Positions 31,841 to 38,660 of a stretch of DNA of 64,000 bases are shown here, in pieces; position 1 is the stretch's first letter; each line of letters opens with the position of its first letter. Source of the stretch: a virus; IMG/VR virus record IMGVR_UViG_3300047310_000431, positions 1 to 64,000 of that record; one strand, written 5' to 3'. A program made the translations under genes and the position numbers. A model generated the notes under the pieces. The model made no database searches and had not been told where the DNA came from. It saw only the letters and a list, made by a program, of their open reading frames with translations.

Positions 31841-32203
31841 ATGATCAAGCAAGCCGAAACCATCACCCCCGCCGTCAAGGCCACTTTCGAGACCGCCATC
31901 GTCAAGCTGCAGGCCGAGAAGGCCGAGATGCTCGCCGTGCTGCGCGCGGGCGTGAACGACAAGGTCCTCATGCTCGACGGCGTCGGCGGCACCTGCATCG
32001 CCATGATCGACGGCAAGCCGGAAGCCCGCCACGCCCACAAGGCGACCGCCTTCACCGCGAAGAACGCGCCGATGTTCCGCAACGGCGTCGGCACCCCCTA
32101 CAACCTCGTGTGCCGCGCCCACGCCATCTCCAAGGGCATCGAGAGCATCGATGCGGGCCTCAAGTACATGCAGGAGGCGGTCAGCCTCCCGGTGGCGGCA
32201 TGA
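31841..32203 (+). CDS. Hypothetical early protein (120 aa)
   Basis: Begins MIKQAETITPAVKATFETAIVKL. An N-terminal helix pair rich in Lys/Glu/Ala is followed by LMLDGVGGTCIAMIDGKPE and a basic segment ARHAHKATAFTAKNAPM. First gene behind promoter module 2. No family recognised; high expression is expected from its signals. Confidence 0.58.
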   Translation: MIKQAETITPAVKATFETAIVKLQAEKAEMLAVLRAGVNDKVLMLDGVGGTCIAMIDGKPEARHAHKATAFTAKNAPMFRNGVGTPYNLVCRAHAISKGIESIDAGLKYMQEAVSLPVAA

Positions 32204-32391
32204 GCCGGGTCACCTACGACATCCGTTTCAACGGTACCGGGTACGAGGTGTTCCGCACTCGGACCTTCTATCTCGCACAGCCGGTCTCGGTGGTGGTCGA
32301 CACGTTCGACACTCGCGAGGCCGCCGAGGTCGAAGTCAAGTTTCAAGAGGCGCTCGACCGCGACAAGGCTCGCGACCGGGCCGGACGCTAA
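32200..32391 (+). CDS. Small hypothetical protein (63 aa)
   Basis: MSRVTYDIRFNGTGYEVFRTRTF, then PVSVVVDTFDTREAAEVEVKF. A beta-hairpin of mixed charge followed by a helix. Overlaps the preceding gene by four bases (ATGA). Function unknown. Confidence 0.58.
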   Translation: MSRVTYDIRFNGTGYEVFRTRTFYLAQPVSVVVDTFDTREAAEVEVKFQEALDRDKARDRAGR

Positions 32392-32423
32392 TTCAGACCA
32401 CCCAACCCGAAAGGAACCAGACA

Positions 32424-32759
32424 ATGACTGCCATCACTCAAGTTTCCAACGACTCGATCCCGGCCAACGACCAGACGTCCTCGCTGGTCGACCAGATCGG
32501 CACCATGAAGGCGCGGCTCGCCCCGCTGCTCAACCAACTCAAGGAACTGGAGGCCGCCCTCAAGGCCTACGGCGAAGGCCGCTACCTCGGCTCGTCCTAC
32601 GAGGCCAAGGTGTTCGTCCAGCAGCGCGACACGCTCGACATGAAGGCGGTCCGCGACCATCTCAGCCGCCAGTTCATCGCCGCCCACACCAACACCAGCG
32701 ATGTCACCGTGCTCAAGGTGACGGCGCGCCAGATCAGCCTCGCCCCGGTGGAGGGCTAG
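32424..32759 (+). CDS. Hypothetical protein (111 aa)
   Basis: Begins MTAITQVSNDSIPANDQTSSLV with AAAGGA upstream. The first ~25 residues are polar, followed by a leucine-rich helix (MKARLAPLLNQLKELEAALKAY), then GEGRYLGSSYEAKVFVQQRDTLDMKAV and a C-terminal strand. Similar helix-plus-strand proteins occur beside single-stranded DNA-binding genes in phages and sometimes bind nucleases, but no family can be named. Confidence 0.55.
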   Translation: MTAITQVSNDSIPANDQTSSLVDQIGTMKARLAPLLNQLKELEAALKAYGEGRYLGSSYEAKVFVQQRDTLDMKAVRDHLSRQFIAAHTNTSDVTVLKVTARQISLAPVEG

Positions 32760-32954
32760 ATGCCCGGCCCCAAGGTCGCGCGCGACCTCAAGTTTCAGGG
32801 CAACAAGTTCTCCATGGCGGTCAACCGCGCCAACCTGATGGCCATGGAGCAGATCGCCCGCGACCTCGAAAAGTCATCCGGTGTGCGGCTGACCCGCACA
32901 CAGGTGCTCCAGCACCTGATTTCGTTTTACAACTCCCGAAAGGACCCCTCATGA
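32760..32954 (+). CDS. Small possible DNA-binding protein (64 aa)
   Basis: MPGPKVARDLKFQGNKFSMAVNRANLMAM, then EQIARDLEKSSGVRLTRTQVLQHLI. The last 40 residues have a strand and two helices reminiscent of ribbon-helix-helix proteins, with a basic N-terminus; likely a dimeric DNA binder. Its ATG directly follows the previous stop codon. The call is by pattern only. Confidence 0.5.
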   Translation: MPGPKVARDLKFQGNKFSMAVNRANLMAMEQIARDLEKSSGVRLTRTQVLQHLISFYNSRKDPS

Positions 32955-33118
32955 CGCGCCTTACCTTCGCCTGCCTGATCGCCCTCGCCGTGTTCGTCGG
33001 AGCCGCCACCGCCGCCAAGGCGGACGGCTGCTACTACCTGAACATCTGGATGGACGGTAAGCTCAAGCTCTGCACGGTCTGCGAATGGGCAGGCGTGCGC
33101 AACGTGACCTGTTCCTGA
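32951..33118 (+). CDS. Small secreted cysteine-containing peptide (55 aa)
   Basis: MTRLTFACLIALAVFVGAATAAKA is a clear signal peptide with an AKA cleavage site. The mature part (about 31 aa) begins DGCYYLNIWMDGKLKL and contains four cysteines (GC, LC, VC, TC), enough for two disulphides. It is exported to the periplasm. Its ATG overlaps the preceding stop codon and its TGA overlaps the next ATG, so it belongs to the module-2 operon. A host-envelope or superinfection role is possible but cannot be deduced. Confidence 0.68.
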   Translation: MTRLTFACLIALAVFVGAATAAKADGCYYLNIWMDGKLKLCTVCEWAGVRNVTCS

Positions 33119-33450
33119 TGCAGTTCGTCATCAACGCCGACAAGTCGGTCGAACCGATGGACGACGCCGTCGAATGGATGGCGCGTCTGGAGACCGATGA
33201 CCGAGTCGTCGAGGTCACCAGTGTGGGCAAAACCCTGATATCCACGATGTTCACAGGGATTTCCACCGGTCTCGACGACTCGGGCAGGCCACTCGTTTTC
33301 GAGACCGTGATCCAGAAAGGCCCGCTCCACGGGACGACCCGCCGCTACCCTACCTTTGGCAGGGCTCAGGCGGGCCATATGCGGCTCGTAGACGAGGTTA
33401 TCGAGGCCTACCGGGCGTCCGGCTCATCCGAATCCCCGGCCTCTTCCTGA
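33118..33450 (+). CDS. Hypothetical protein (110 aa)
   Basis: Begins MQFVINADKSVEPMDDAVEWM. Strand-helix-strand start (QFVINAD, VEWMARLETDDRVVEV), then LISTMFTGISTGLDDSGRPLVF and a C-terminal helix. The last ~40 bases overlap the converging leftward gene. Last gene of the module-2 operon. Function unknown. Confidence 0.55.
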   Translation: MQFVINADKSVEPMDDAVEWMARLETDDRVVEVTSVGKTLISTMFTGISTGLDDSGRPLVFETVIQKGPLHGTTRRYPTFGRAQAGHMRLVDEVIEAYRASGSSESPASS

Positions 33451-34151
33451 GCCTCTCTGGGGGCCTGTGGAGCGGCCTCCGCAGCGGGCGTGCCGGGCGC
33501 GGCGGGCAGGGGGTAGAAAGCCCACTCGGGGGCTTTCTCCCACAGGCGATTGAACGACTCGGCCAGCAGGACCGAACTCGCCATGACCTCTATGGTGGCC
33601 TCGCGGTCTTCCGGGTGTTCGCGCCCATTCACCATCCAGATCAGGCTGTACGGGACGATATGGGCCACCTCGATGTCGTTTTCGCTGAACGCCAGCCGCA
33701 CGAACATGGCCGCCACCGAGGTCTCGAAATTGGCCCGCGGGTCGTCCGGGGGCAGCTTGTCCATGGCGCTGCGCAACGCCTCCGCCAGTGACTGGCGCTC
33801 CTGCATCGAGACGCTGGCCGGGTGCCGGTTGAGCATCATGCCGAACACCGCGCTGCACGGCTCGGCGATGTCCTGCAGGCGCAGGGCGACCAGCGCGGTC
33901 CGGATCAGCGACAGGCAGGCCCGCCAACGACTCGTCGAGTCGATAAGACCTACGCAACTCTCGATGCGGTCCTTGCCGTTGAGCATCGCCCCCACGTTCT
34001 GCTCGGTGCGCACCCTGAAGATTTGGCCGAACGGCAGGCCGCGCGTCACCTCCCACAGCATCGGCTGGCTGATAATCTCGGGCGCGCTGCGCCACTGGAA
34101 ACGCTCATTCGGCAACTGGATGCCGTGCGTGACCACGTAGGCTGTTTTCAT
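33408..34151 (-). CDS. Hypothetical protein (247 aa)
   Basis: Begins MKTAYVVTHGIQLPNERFQWR with GGAGAAGAG upstream; the further in-frame ATG is not preceded by a good site. Mostly helical (LSLIRTALVALRLQDIAEP, EALRSAMDKLPPDDPRANF, FVRLAFSENDIEVAHIV), with a Pro/Ala-rich acidic tail. No motif recognised. Last gene of the leftward SSB operon, after a strong terminator-like hairpin at 34172-34210. Confidence 0.5.
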   Translation of the reverse strand: MKTAYVVTHGIQLPNERFQWRSAPEIISQPMLWEVTRGLPFGQIFRVRTEQNVGAMLNGKDRIESCVGLIDSTSRWRACLSLIRTALVALRLQDIAEPCSAVFGMMLNRHPASVSMQERQSLAEALRSAMDKLPPDDPRANFETSVAAMFVRLAFSENDIEVAHIVPYSLIWMVNGREHPEDREATIEVMASSVLLAESFNRLWEKAPEWAFYPLPAAPGTPAAEAAPQAPREAQEEAGDSDEPDAR

Positions 34152-34171
34152 CGTCTCTTCTCCGCTGGATG

Positions 34172-34210
34172 GGGGCAAACGAAACGGCGCGTGCCGTCAG
34201 CACGCGCCGT
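34172..34210 (-). terminator. Leftward terminator after the SSB-like gene
   Basis: ACGGCGCGTGC (34184-34194) and GCACGCGCCGT (34200-34210) form a perfect 11-bp stem with loop CGTCA. Reading leftward it is followed by TTTCGTTTGCC, so it can end the SSB-like transcript. Confidence 0.75.
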
Positions 34211-34224
34211 ACGAGTCGTTGACG

Positions 34225-35061
34225 TCAGAAAGGAATCTCAGAATCCAGCGCCACGGCGGCGGTGGCGGCGGTGCGCGGTGTGGTCGACGGATCGGGCATC
34301 GCCCGCGCGGTCCCGGCATCAATCTGTTCGCGCAGCTTCTGCGCCTCCGCGAAGACCGCCCTGCCGCCGTTCACCTCCAGCAGCTTGCTGCCCGGCTCGA
34401 CGCGCCAACCGTACCATGAGCCAAGATCGTTGCTCTCCTGCACGGTCTGCATGCTGTAGACCCGTGAGTATATCGGCGGCTCGAACGACGTGCCGTCAGC
34501 CTTGGTGATCTTGAGCATGTTGATCAGCGCATTGAGCCTCTTGCTCTTGCGGTACTGCGACCCGGTCATGTTGAGCACCACCGGCATGGTTGCGCCATCC
34601 TCGAAGATGATCAGTCCGTAGTAGGTCGCATTGGGCACGATGTCGTTGCCCTCGCTGGTGCGGTGCGTGCCGTAGTCTCCACTGGACGCCTCGTACTTCG
34701 ATGCATTGGTGCCCCAGTTCTTCACCAAGCCGCCGCGGTTGGGCTTCCATTCGACGAACGTGGTCTCGTACTTCACCGGGACGAAAGCGATACGCTGACG
34801 CGGCTCGCGGGTCAGGGAATCGATGATGTCGCCGGGTCGGGCCGCCTCGACGAACGCCGGGTCGTTGCGCTGAACGTAGCCGCTGGTCGCCTGCACGATC
34901 TGCAAAAACGGGATCAGCAGGTCGTCTTTCTTGAAGTCATTGGTGGGCTTCGCGTTCTCCATCAGCGCAATGTCTTCGACCGACAGAGTCGTCGGCAGAT
35001 TGGTTTGGCTGGTCGTCTGCAGAGTGGCTTCGTTATTCGTTGTCACGTTGCTATTGGTCAT
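34225..35061 (-). CDS. Single-stranded DNA-binding protein candidate
   Basis: A 278-aa protein from MTNSNVTTNNEATLQ. The last six residues, DSEIPF, match the acidic amphipathic SSB tail (DDDIPF in bacterial SSB) that recruits replication proteins. The body (DLLIPFLQIVQATSGYVQRND, IAFVPVKYETTFVEWKP, ATYYGLIIFEDGATMPVVLNM, SFEPPIYSRVYSMQTV) is strand-rich as expected for an OB-fold binder and looks like a group of phage single-stranded DNA-binding proteins that start after a variable N-terminus. AGGA precedes the ATG. Its neighbours are an unknown helical protein and replication genes across the promoter region. Confidence 0.68.
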   Translation of the reverse strand: MTNSNVTTNNEATLQTTSQTNLPTTLSVEDIALMENAKPTNDFKKDDLLIPFLQIVQATSGYVQRNDPAFVEAARPGDIIDSLTREPRQRIAFVPVKYETTFVEWKPNRGGLVKNWGTNASKYEASSGDYGTHRTSEGNDIVPNATYYGLIIFEDGATMPVVLNMTGSQYRKSKRLNALINMLKITKADGTSFEPPIYSRVYSMQTVQESNDLGSWYGWRVEPGSKLLEVNGGRAVFAEAQKLREQIDAGTARAMPDPSTTPRTAATAAVALDSEIPF

Positions 35062-35581
35062 TTGATGTTCCTGCTTTTTTGGTGAAGCGTGCCCGCTGGA
35101 AGACAGAGACGCCAATCAGGTCCAGCGGTGTCGGCTGACCGGCGACGATTCGGTCGCGTATCCTTGCGCCGAGAGTCATGGGGTGAATCGTTTCGTCAAG
35201 AGCGACCTTGGCAGTGCCCAGCGCGGCGAGTCGTTCGTACTCGACCTGCGCCTTGGCGCGGTCCCCGCGGGTCCATGAGGCGGCGAGGCGGCATTCGATC
35301 AGGTTCTCGAAGCCGTTGGCGGACAGCCACTCCAGCGCAGCGGCGCGGGCGGCCGGGTCCTTGGGCAGGGAGCCCTCCGACATGGTCGACAGGGTGATGC
35401 GGCTGCCATCCTCCAGTTGGATGCTTGTCACGCCGGACTCGGTGAACAGTTCCGGCAGGATGTCGCGCTCCATCGCCTTGCGCCGGTCGTTGAGGGTGAC
35501 AAGGGCGGCATCGTGTTCAGCGATGTCGGCCAAGATTTCGCGAAGTTCGTGGGCGGCGGTCCTGAGTCGTGCAGAAGTCAT
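35051..35581 (-). CDS. Helical SSB-operon protein (176 aa)
   Basis: Begins MTSARLRTAAHELREILADIAEHDAAL. The N-terminal ~50 residues are a coiled coil; then GVTSIQLEDGSRITL, AALEWLSANGFENLIECRL, a basic loop, and HPMTLGARIRDRIVAGQPTPLDLIGV. This set of motifs (short coiled coil, a strand pair, an LxWLxxNGxxxLI helix, HPxTLxAxVR) is one I know from many phage genomes near single-stranded DNA-binding genes, with no known function. It overlaps the SSB-like start by 11 bases. Confidence 0.6.
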   Translation of the reverse strand: MTSARLRTAAHELREILADIAEHDAALVTLNDRRKAMERDILPELFTESGVTSIQLEDGSRITLSTMSEGSLPKDPAARAAALEWLSANGFENLIECRLAASWTRGDRAKAQVEYERLAALGTAKVALDETIHPMTLGARIRDRIVAGQPTPLDLIGVSVFQRARFTKKAGTSNDQ

Positions 35582-35597
35582 GGGGTCCTCGCAAAGA

Positions 35598-35624
35598 GGG
35601 CCGCGCCCCGGATGGGCGCGGCCC
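35598..35624 (-). terminator. Perfect GC hairpin after the first gene of the SSB operon
   Basis: GGGCCGCGCCC and GGGCGCGGCCC pair over 11 bp with loop CGGAT, nine bases beyond the stop of the gene at 35633. Leftward it is followed by TCTTTGCG. It is a weak terminator or attenuator inside the operon. Confidence 0.55.
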
Positions 35625-35632
35625 GATATTGA

Positions 35633-36169
35633 CTAGGCGTCGACGCCTTCCGGTTCAACCGGCTGCGGGATGGTGAGAGGGTCATCGCCATCCACCCGGC
35701 CGCACACGAAAGTGGCGACGTAGCCCCTCGCCGCGGGGCTGATGCGGACCTCGAAGAGGTCGTCGGGCTTGCCGCTCTCCAAGGTGCCCGCGAACGTCAC
35801 CCCGCCCATCTTGATGAGCATGAGGTTGCCGGGCAACACGGTGACCACGTCCTTGTCGAACGTGCCGACCGTCGACGGGACGGCCTGCGGGAAGCCCTCC
35901 CGGCCCTTGTTGTACTCGACGTAGCCCGCCCAGTTGAGCAGCGACCCCGGCACCGTCCGGACCTGCCGGTAGCCCTTGGCGGCGGCGGCATAGGTCAGGG
36001 CGAAGCGACGCATCGCGGTGGTCCTGTCGATTTCCGCATCCTCGGCGCGGGCCATGCCCTCGGAGATGCGCCTGCGGATGAAATCCACAACCGCGCCCCG
36101 CAGGTCGAAGGCAAGAGCCGAACGCTCGTTGGCAACGGTAACCTCGAACGTCTTCACAGTGACAGTCAT
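35633..36169 (-). CDS. Hypothetical early protein (178 aa)
   Basis: Begins MTVTVKTFEVTVANERSALAFDL. The N-terminus is strand-like, followed by a helix (VVDFIRRRISEGMARAED), and a C-terminal beta part (VVTVLPGNLMLIKMGGVTFAGTL, FEVRISPAARGYVATFV). First gene of the leftward SSB operon, next to promoter module 3 on the other strand, so its promoter is in 36170-36270. Function unknown. Confidence 0.5.
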   Translation of the reverse strand: MTVTVKTFEVTVANERSALAFDLRGAVVDFIRRRISEGMARAEDAEIDRTTAMRRFALTYAAAAKGYRQVRTVPGSLLNWAGYVEYNKGREGFPQAVPSTVGTFDKDVVTVLPGNLMLIKMGGVTFAGTLESGKPDDLFEVRISPAARGYVATFVCGRVDGDDPLTIPQPVEPEGVDA

Positions 36170-36269
36170 AGTACACAGTCCCTTTCTTCATACCCTATTT
36201 GGCGTAGTCGACGCCGGGCAGAGTGGCGACCCGGCGGTTGTACAGGACCGAAAAGGGCTCGTCTACATA
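36170..36269. other. Intergenic stretch upstream of the SSB operon
   Basis: About 100 bases with no gene. It must hold the leftward promoter for the gene at 36169; TAGGGT near 36193 on the minus strand is the best -10 candidate, with no convincing -35. Confidence 0.35.
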
Positions 36270-36364
36270 AATCGACAGGAAAAAATCGACAGGAAAGATT
36301 TGACGTCGAGTCGTTTCCGTGAGATAAGCTGCCTACCGGGCGACACAGCCCGCAACCCAAGGAG
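36270..36364 (+). promoter_or_regulatory. Rightward promoter-leader module 3 with doubled operator box
   Basis: AATCGACAGGA occurs twice, at 36270-36280 and 36284-36294. Then come TTGACG (36300-36305), a 17-base spacer, GATAAG (36323-36328), hairpin CGGGC/GCCCG (36337-36352), and AAGGAG (36359-36364). A GAGTCGT motif lies inside the spacer. It drives the amidoligase gene. Confidence 0.8.
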
Positions 36365-36371
36365 ACTGCAT

Positions 36372-37658
36372 TTGACCAACTTTCGCCAATTCGGGATGGA
36401 GTTCGAGACCTTCAACGAGAACGTCCCCACCGGGGGCCGTGGCCGCACCGGGGCGTCTGGCCTCAAGATCGCTGCCGCCATCAATGCCATGGGCTTTCAG
36501 GCGGTCTCCACCGAGCGCCACTTCGACACCAATTACCGCGTGTGGCAGGTCAAGCCCGACGTCACCGTGGCCCCCACCAAGGGCGGCCTCGAAGTCGTCT
36601 CGCGCACCCTGCCGGGCACGCAGGCGTCGCTCGACGAGGTCACCAAGGTCTGCAATTGGCTGGAATCGAACGGCTACGACGTCGACGTGTCGTGCGGCTA
36701 CCACGTCCATATCGATGCCGGTGACCTGACGTCCTACGAGTGCGCCGCCATCGCCCTGCGCTACCATCACTGCCAAGTCGACATCAATGGCATCCTGCCG
36801 CCGTCGCGTCGTGGCGGCCAGTGGGCCCAGAACCTGACCGGCAGCAGCCTGAACAAGATTCTCACCACCATCACCAGCGGCGAGCGCTCGCAGCGTTGGG
36901 ATTCGCGCGAACGCTACGTCAGCGTCAACCTCCAGCACGTCGCCAACGGCCGGTCGAGCCGCCGCATCGAGTTCCGCCAGCACAGCGGCACGGTCAACGC
37001 CAGCAAGGTGATCGGCTGGTACAAGTTCCTCTGTGATTTCGTCGCCGAGACGCTGCGCCTGCTGGCCGAGATTGGCGGTGGCGCGGTGACCACGCCGACC
37101 AATGCGCCCACCATCATTCGCCAGCAGACTCGCCGCCGCTCCGGAGCGCGCACGGTCAGCATCGTGACCGGCACCACCATGTCGCCGCAGGTCCCGCTCA
37201 TCGATCCGAACACCGACTACGATTGCTTCCTGCGCACCATCGAACAGAACGGCGTCATCACCACCGATGACGCGCGCACTTTCGGCTGGATGGATGGCGG
37301 CACCAACAGCACCAACAGCCGCCTGCGCGTGACCGCGCACTGGCTGCGCCGTCACGGTGCCGAGTTGCTGACCACTCAGCGCAACGGTGAACTGGCCTAT
37401 GTCGGCGTCAATGGCGCACGCACCCGTGCGCAGATTTTCACCGCCCCGGCGCAGATTCGCCAGCGCGTGACGGTGTCCGGTGCGCCGAATGCCGCCGCCG
37501 CAGTGCCTACCACCACCCGCCAGCGCGACCTGCTGCATAAACTGTCGACGACGGACGTGATGTCCGGCCTGTCGACCGAAACGGCGAGGTGGTTCTCGGA
37601 CCGCATGATAGAGATCGCCGCGGCCGACGCCCGCCGCGCGGCGCGGAGGACCATCTGA
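36372..37658 (+). CDS. Amidoligase (ATP-grasp COOH-NH2 ligase) family protein
   Basis: A 428-aa protein from a TTG start eight bases after AAGGAG. The Amidoligase_2 pattern is clear: GMEFETFNE (8-16), GGLEVVSRTLPG (~71-82), SCGYHVHID (107-115) with the conserved CGxHVH metal/nucleotide site, and RRIEFRQHSGT (~197-207) ending the domain. Members are thought to ligate carboxyl to amino groups using ATP. The C-terminal ~190 residues look like a separate winged-helix-like region. The next gene encodes a gamma-glutamylcyclotransferase-like protein, a pairing described for predicted phage peptide-modification systems. Confidence 0.82.
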   Translation: MTNFRQFGMEFETFNENVPTGGRGRTGASGLKIAAAINAMGFQAVSTERHFDTNYRVWQVKPDVTVAPTKGGLEVVSRTLPGTQASLDEVTKVCNWLESNGYDVDVSCGYHVHIDAGDLTSYECAAIALRYHHCQVDINGILPPSRRGGQWAQNLTGSSLNKILTTITSGERSQRWDSRERYVSVNLQHVANGRSSRRIEFRQHSGTVNASKVIGWYKFLCDFVAETLRLLAEIGGGAVTTPTNAPTIIRQQTRRRSGARTVSIVTGTTMSPQVPLIDPNTDYDCFLRTIEQNGVITTDDARTFGWMDGGTNSTNSRLRVTAHWLRRHGAELLTTQRNGELAYVGVNGARTRAQIFTAPAQIRQRVTVSGAPNAAAAVPTTTRQRDLLHKLSTTDVMSGLSTETARWFSDRMIEIAAADARRAARRTI

Positions 37659-38509
37659 TGACCGACGCCATCCCCATGACCGTCCTCAAGGTTTCCCACC
37701 ACACCCCCAAGCACATGGCCGAGCGCTATCCCTACGCGGGATACGGCAGCAACCTGTGGATGTCGCAGATCACCGAGCGCTGCCCGCATGTCGAATTGGT
37801 CATCGCCGGGCGCATCCTCGATCATCGGCTCGATTTCGCCCGCGTCGCCACCATCACGCAGGACAAGACGTCGACCGTGCCGGTGGGCATCTACAGGCTG
37901 ACCGCCGACGACATCGAGAAACTCGACCGCAAGGAAGGCTTGGGCAAGGCCTACGACCGCTACCTGATCACGCCTATCACCGACGACAACCGTGCGCTGC
38001 GCTGCTTCACTTACATCAAGCGCGACCCGACGCTGGAGCCGCCGACCGACAAATACTTCATGAAGCTGGTGGCAGGCTACCGCGACTGGCACTTCGACGA
38101 CCGCCGCCTGCGCCATGCGCGGTCGCGCGCCGCGGCGGCGTGGTTGGCCGGTGCGCCGGAGCGTGACAGAAAACGCAACGCCGATATCATCGCCGACGTC
38201 GAGCGCATCCGCCAGAAGTATGTCGGCAAGAGCGCGGGTGAGGCGTGGCGTCAGGGCGAGATGTGGGAGCCGGTGGACGACGTCGAGCCGGTTCGCCCCA
38301 AGCGCTACGTCACGATGCGTCACGATGGCGTGGAGTTTGGCACGCGCGACGGCGTTTTCTACTTTCGCCAGTTGGGCACACGGGTATGGTATCGTGACGT
38401 TTCTGGACACGAGCATATCAGCAGCGGCATGGTGTGCGGCGAACTGGCCGAGAACCTGCCCGGTGCCAAGGCCTACAAGCCCATCGACAATAAGCGAGGC
38501 AAGAAATGA
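37658..38509 (+). CDS. Gamma-glutamylcyclotransferase-like protein (283 aa)
   Basis: The first ~130 residues match the AIG2/GGCT fold: YAGYGSNLWMSQI (26-38), HRLDFARVATI (~56-66), VPVGIYRLTADDIEKLDRKEG (~75-94) with the catalytic-type Glu93, and a following aromatic strand YDRYLITPI. Enzymes of this group release gamma-glutamyl groups as pyroglutamate. The C-terminal ~150 residues are a separate Arg-rich helical and beta region not typical of the family. It overlaps the amidoligase stop by one base (TGATG), so the two are almost certainly made together and may form and remove a glutamyl-type linkage. Confidence 0.8.
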   Translation: MTDAIPMTVLKVSHHTPKHMAERYPYAGYGSNLWMSQITERCPHVELVIAGRILDHRLDFARVATITQDKTSTVPVGIYRLTADDIEKLDRKEGLGKAYDRYLITPITDDNRALRCFTYIKRDPTLEPPTDKYFMKLVAGYRDWHFDDRRLRHARSRAAAAWLAGAPERDRKRNADIIADVERIRQKYVGKSAGEAWRQGEMWEPVDDVEPVRPKRYVTMRHDGVEFGTRDGVFYFRQLGTRVWYRDVSGHEHISSGMVCGELAENLPGAKAYKPIDNKRGKK

Positions 38510-38658
38510 AATACCGGGTCGTCTTGGCGATGAACATAATCTACGAGATAGAGGCTGACAGCGAGGACGCGGCGGTCAAGGTCGCTGTCGGAAAGACACC
38601 CAAGGAGGTCGACTACGTTGAAGTTGTCGAGGTCGCTGTCATGCCTGAAGCGCATTGA
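38506..38658 (+). CDS. Small hypothetical protein (50 aa)
   Basis: MKYRVVLAMNIIYEIEADSEDAAVKV, then GKTPKEVDYVEVVEVAVMPEAH. It is a ferredoxin-like strand-helix-strand mini-protein of the sort seen often in phage early operons (VxIEADSExxA). Overlaps both neighbours closely: ATGA with the cyclotransferase, and the DNA polymerase begins three bases after its stop. Function unknown. Confidence 0.6.
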   Translation: MKYRVVLAMNIIYEIEADSEDAAVKVAVGKTPKEVDYVEVVEVAVMPEAH

Positions 38659-38660
38659 CA

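Noticed and set aside
36333-37538. Minus-strand frame of 401 aa opposite the amidoligase gene
   Set aside because: The amidoligase motifs and promoter module 3 fix the coding strand as plus.
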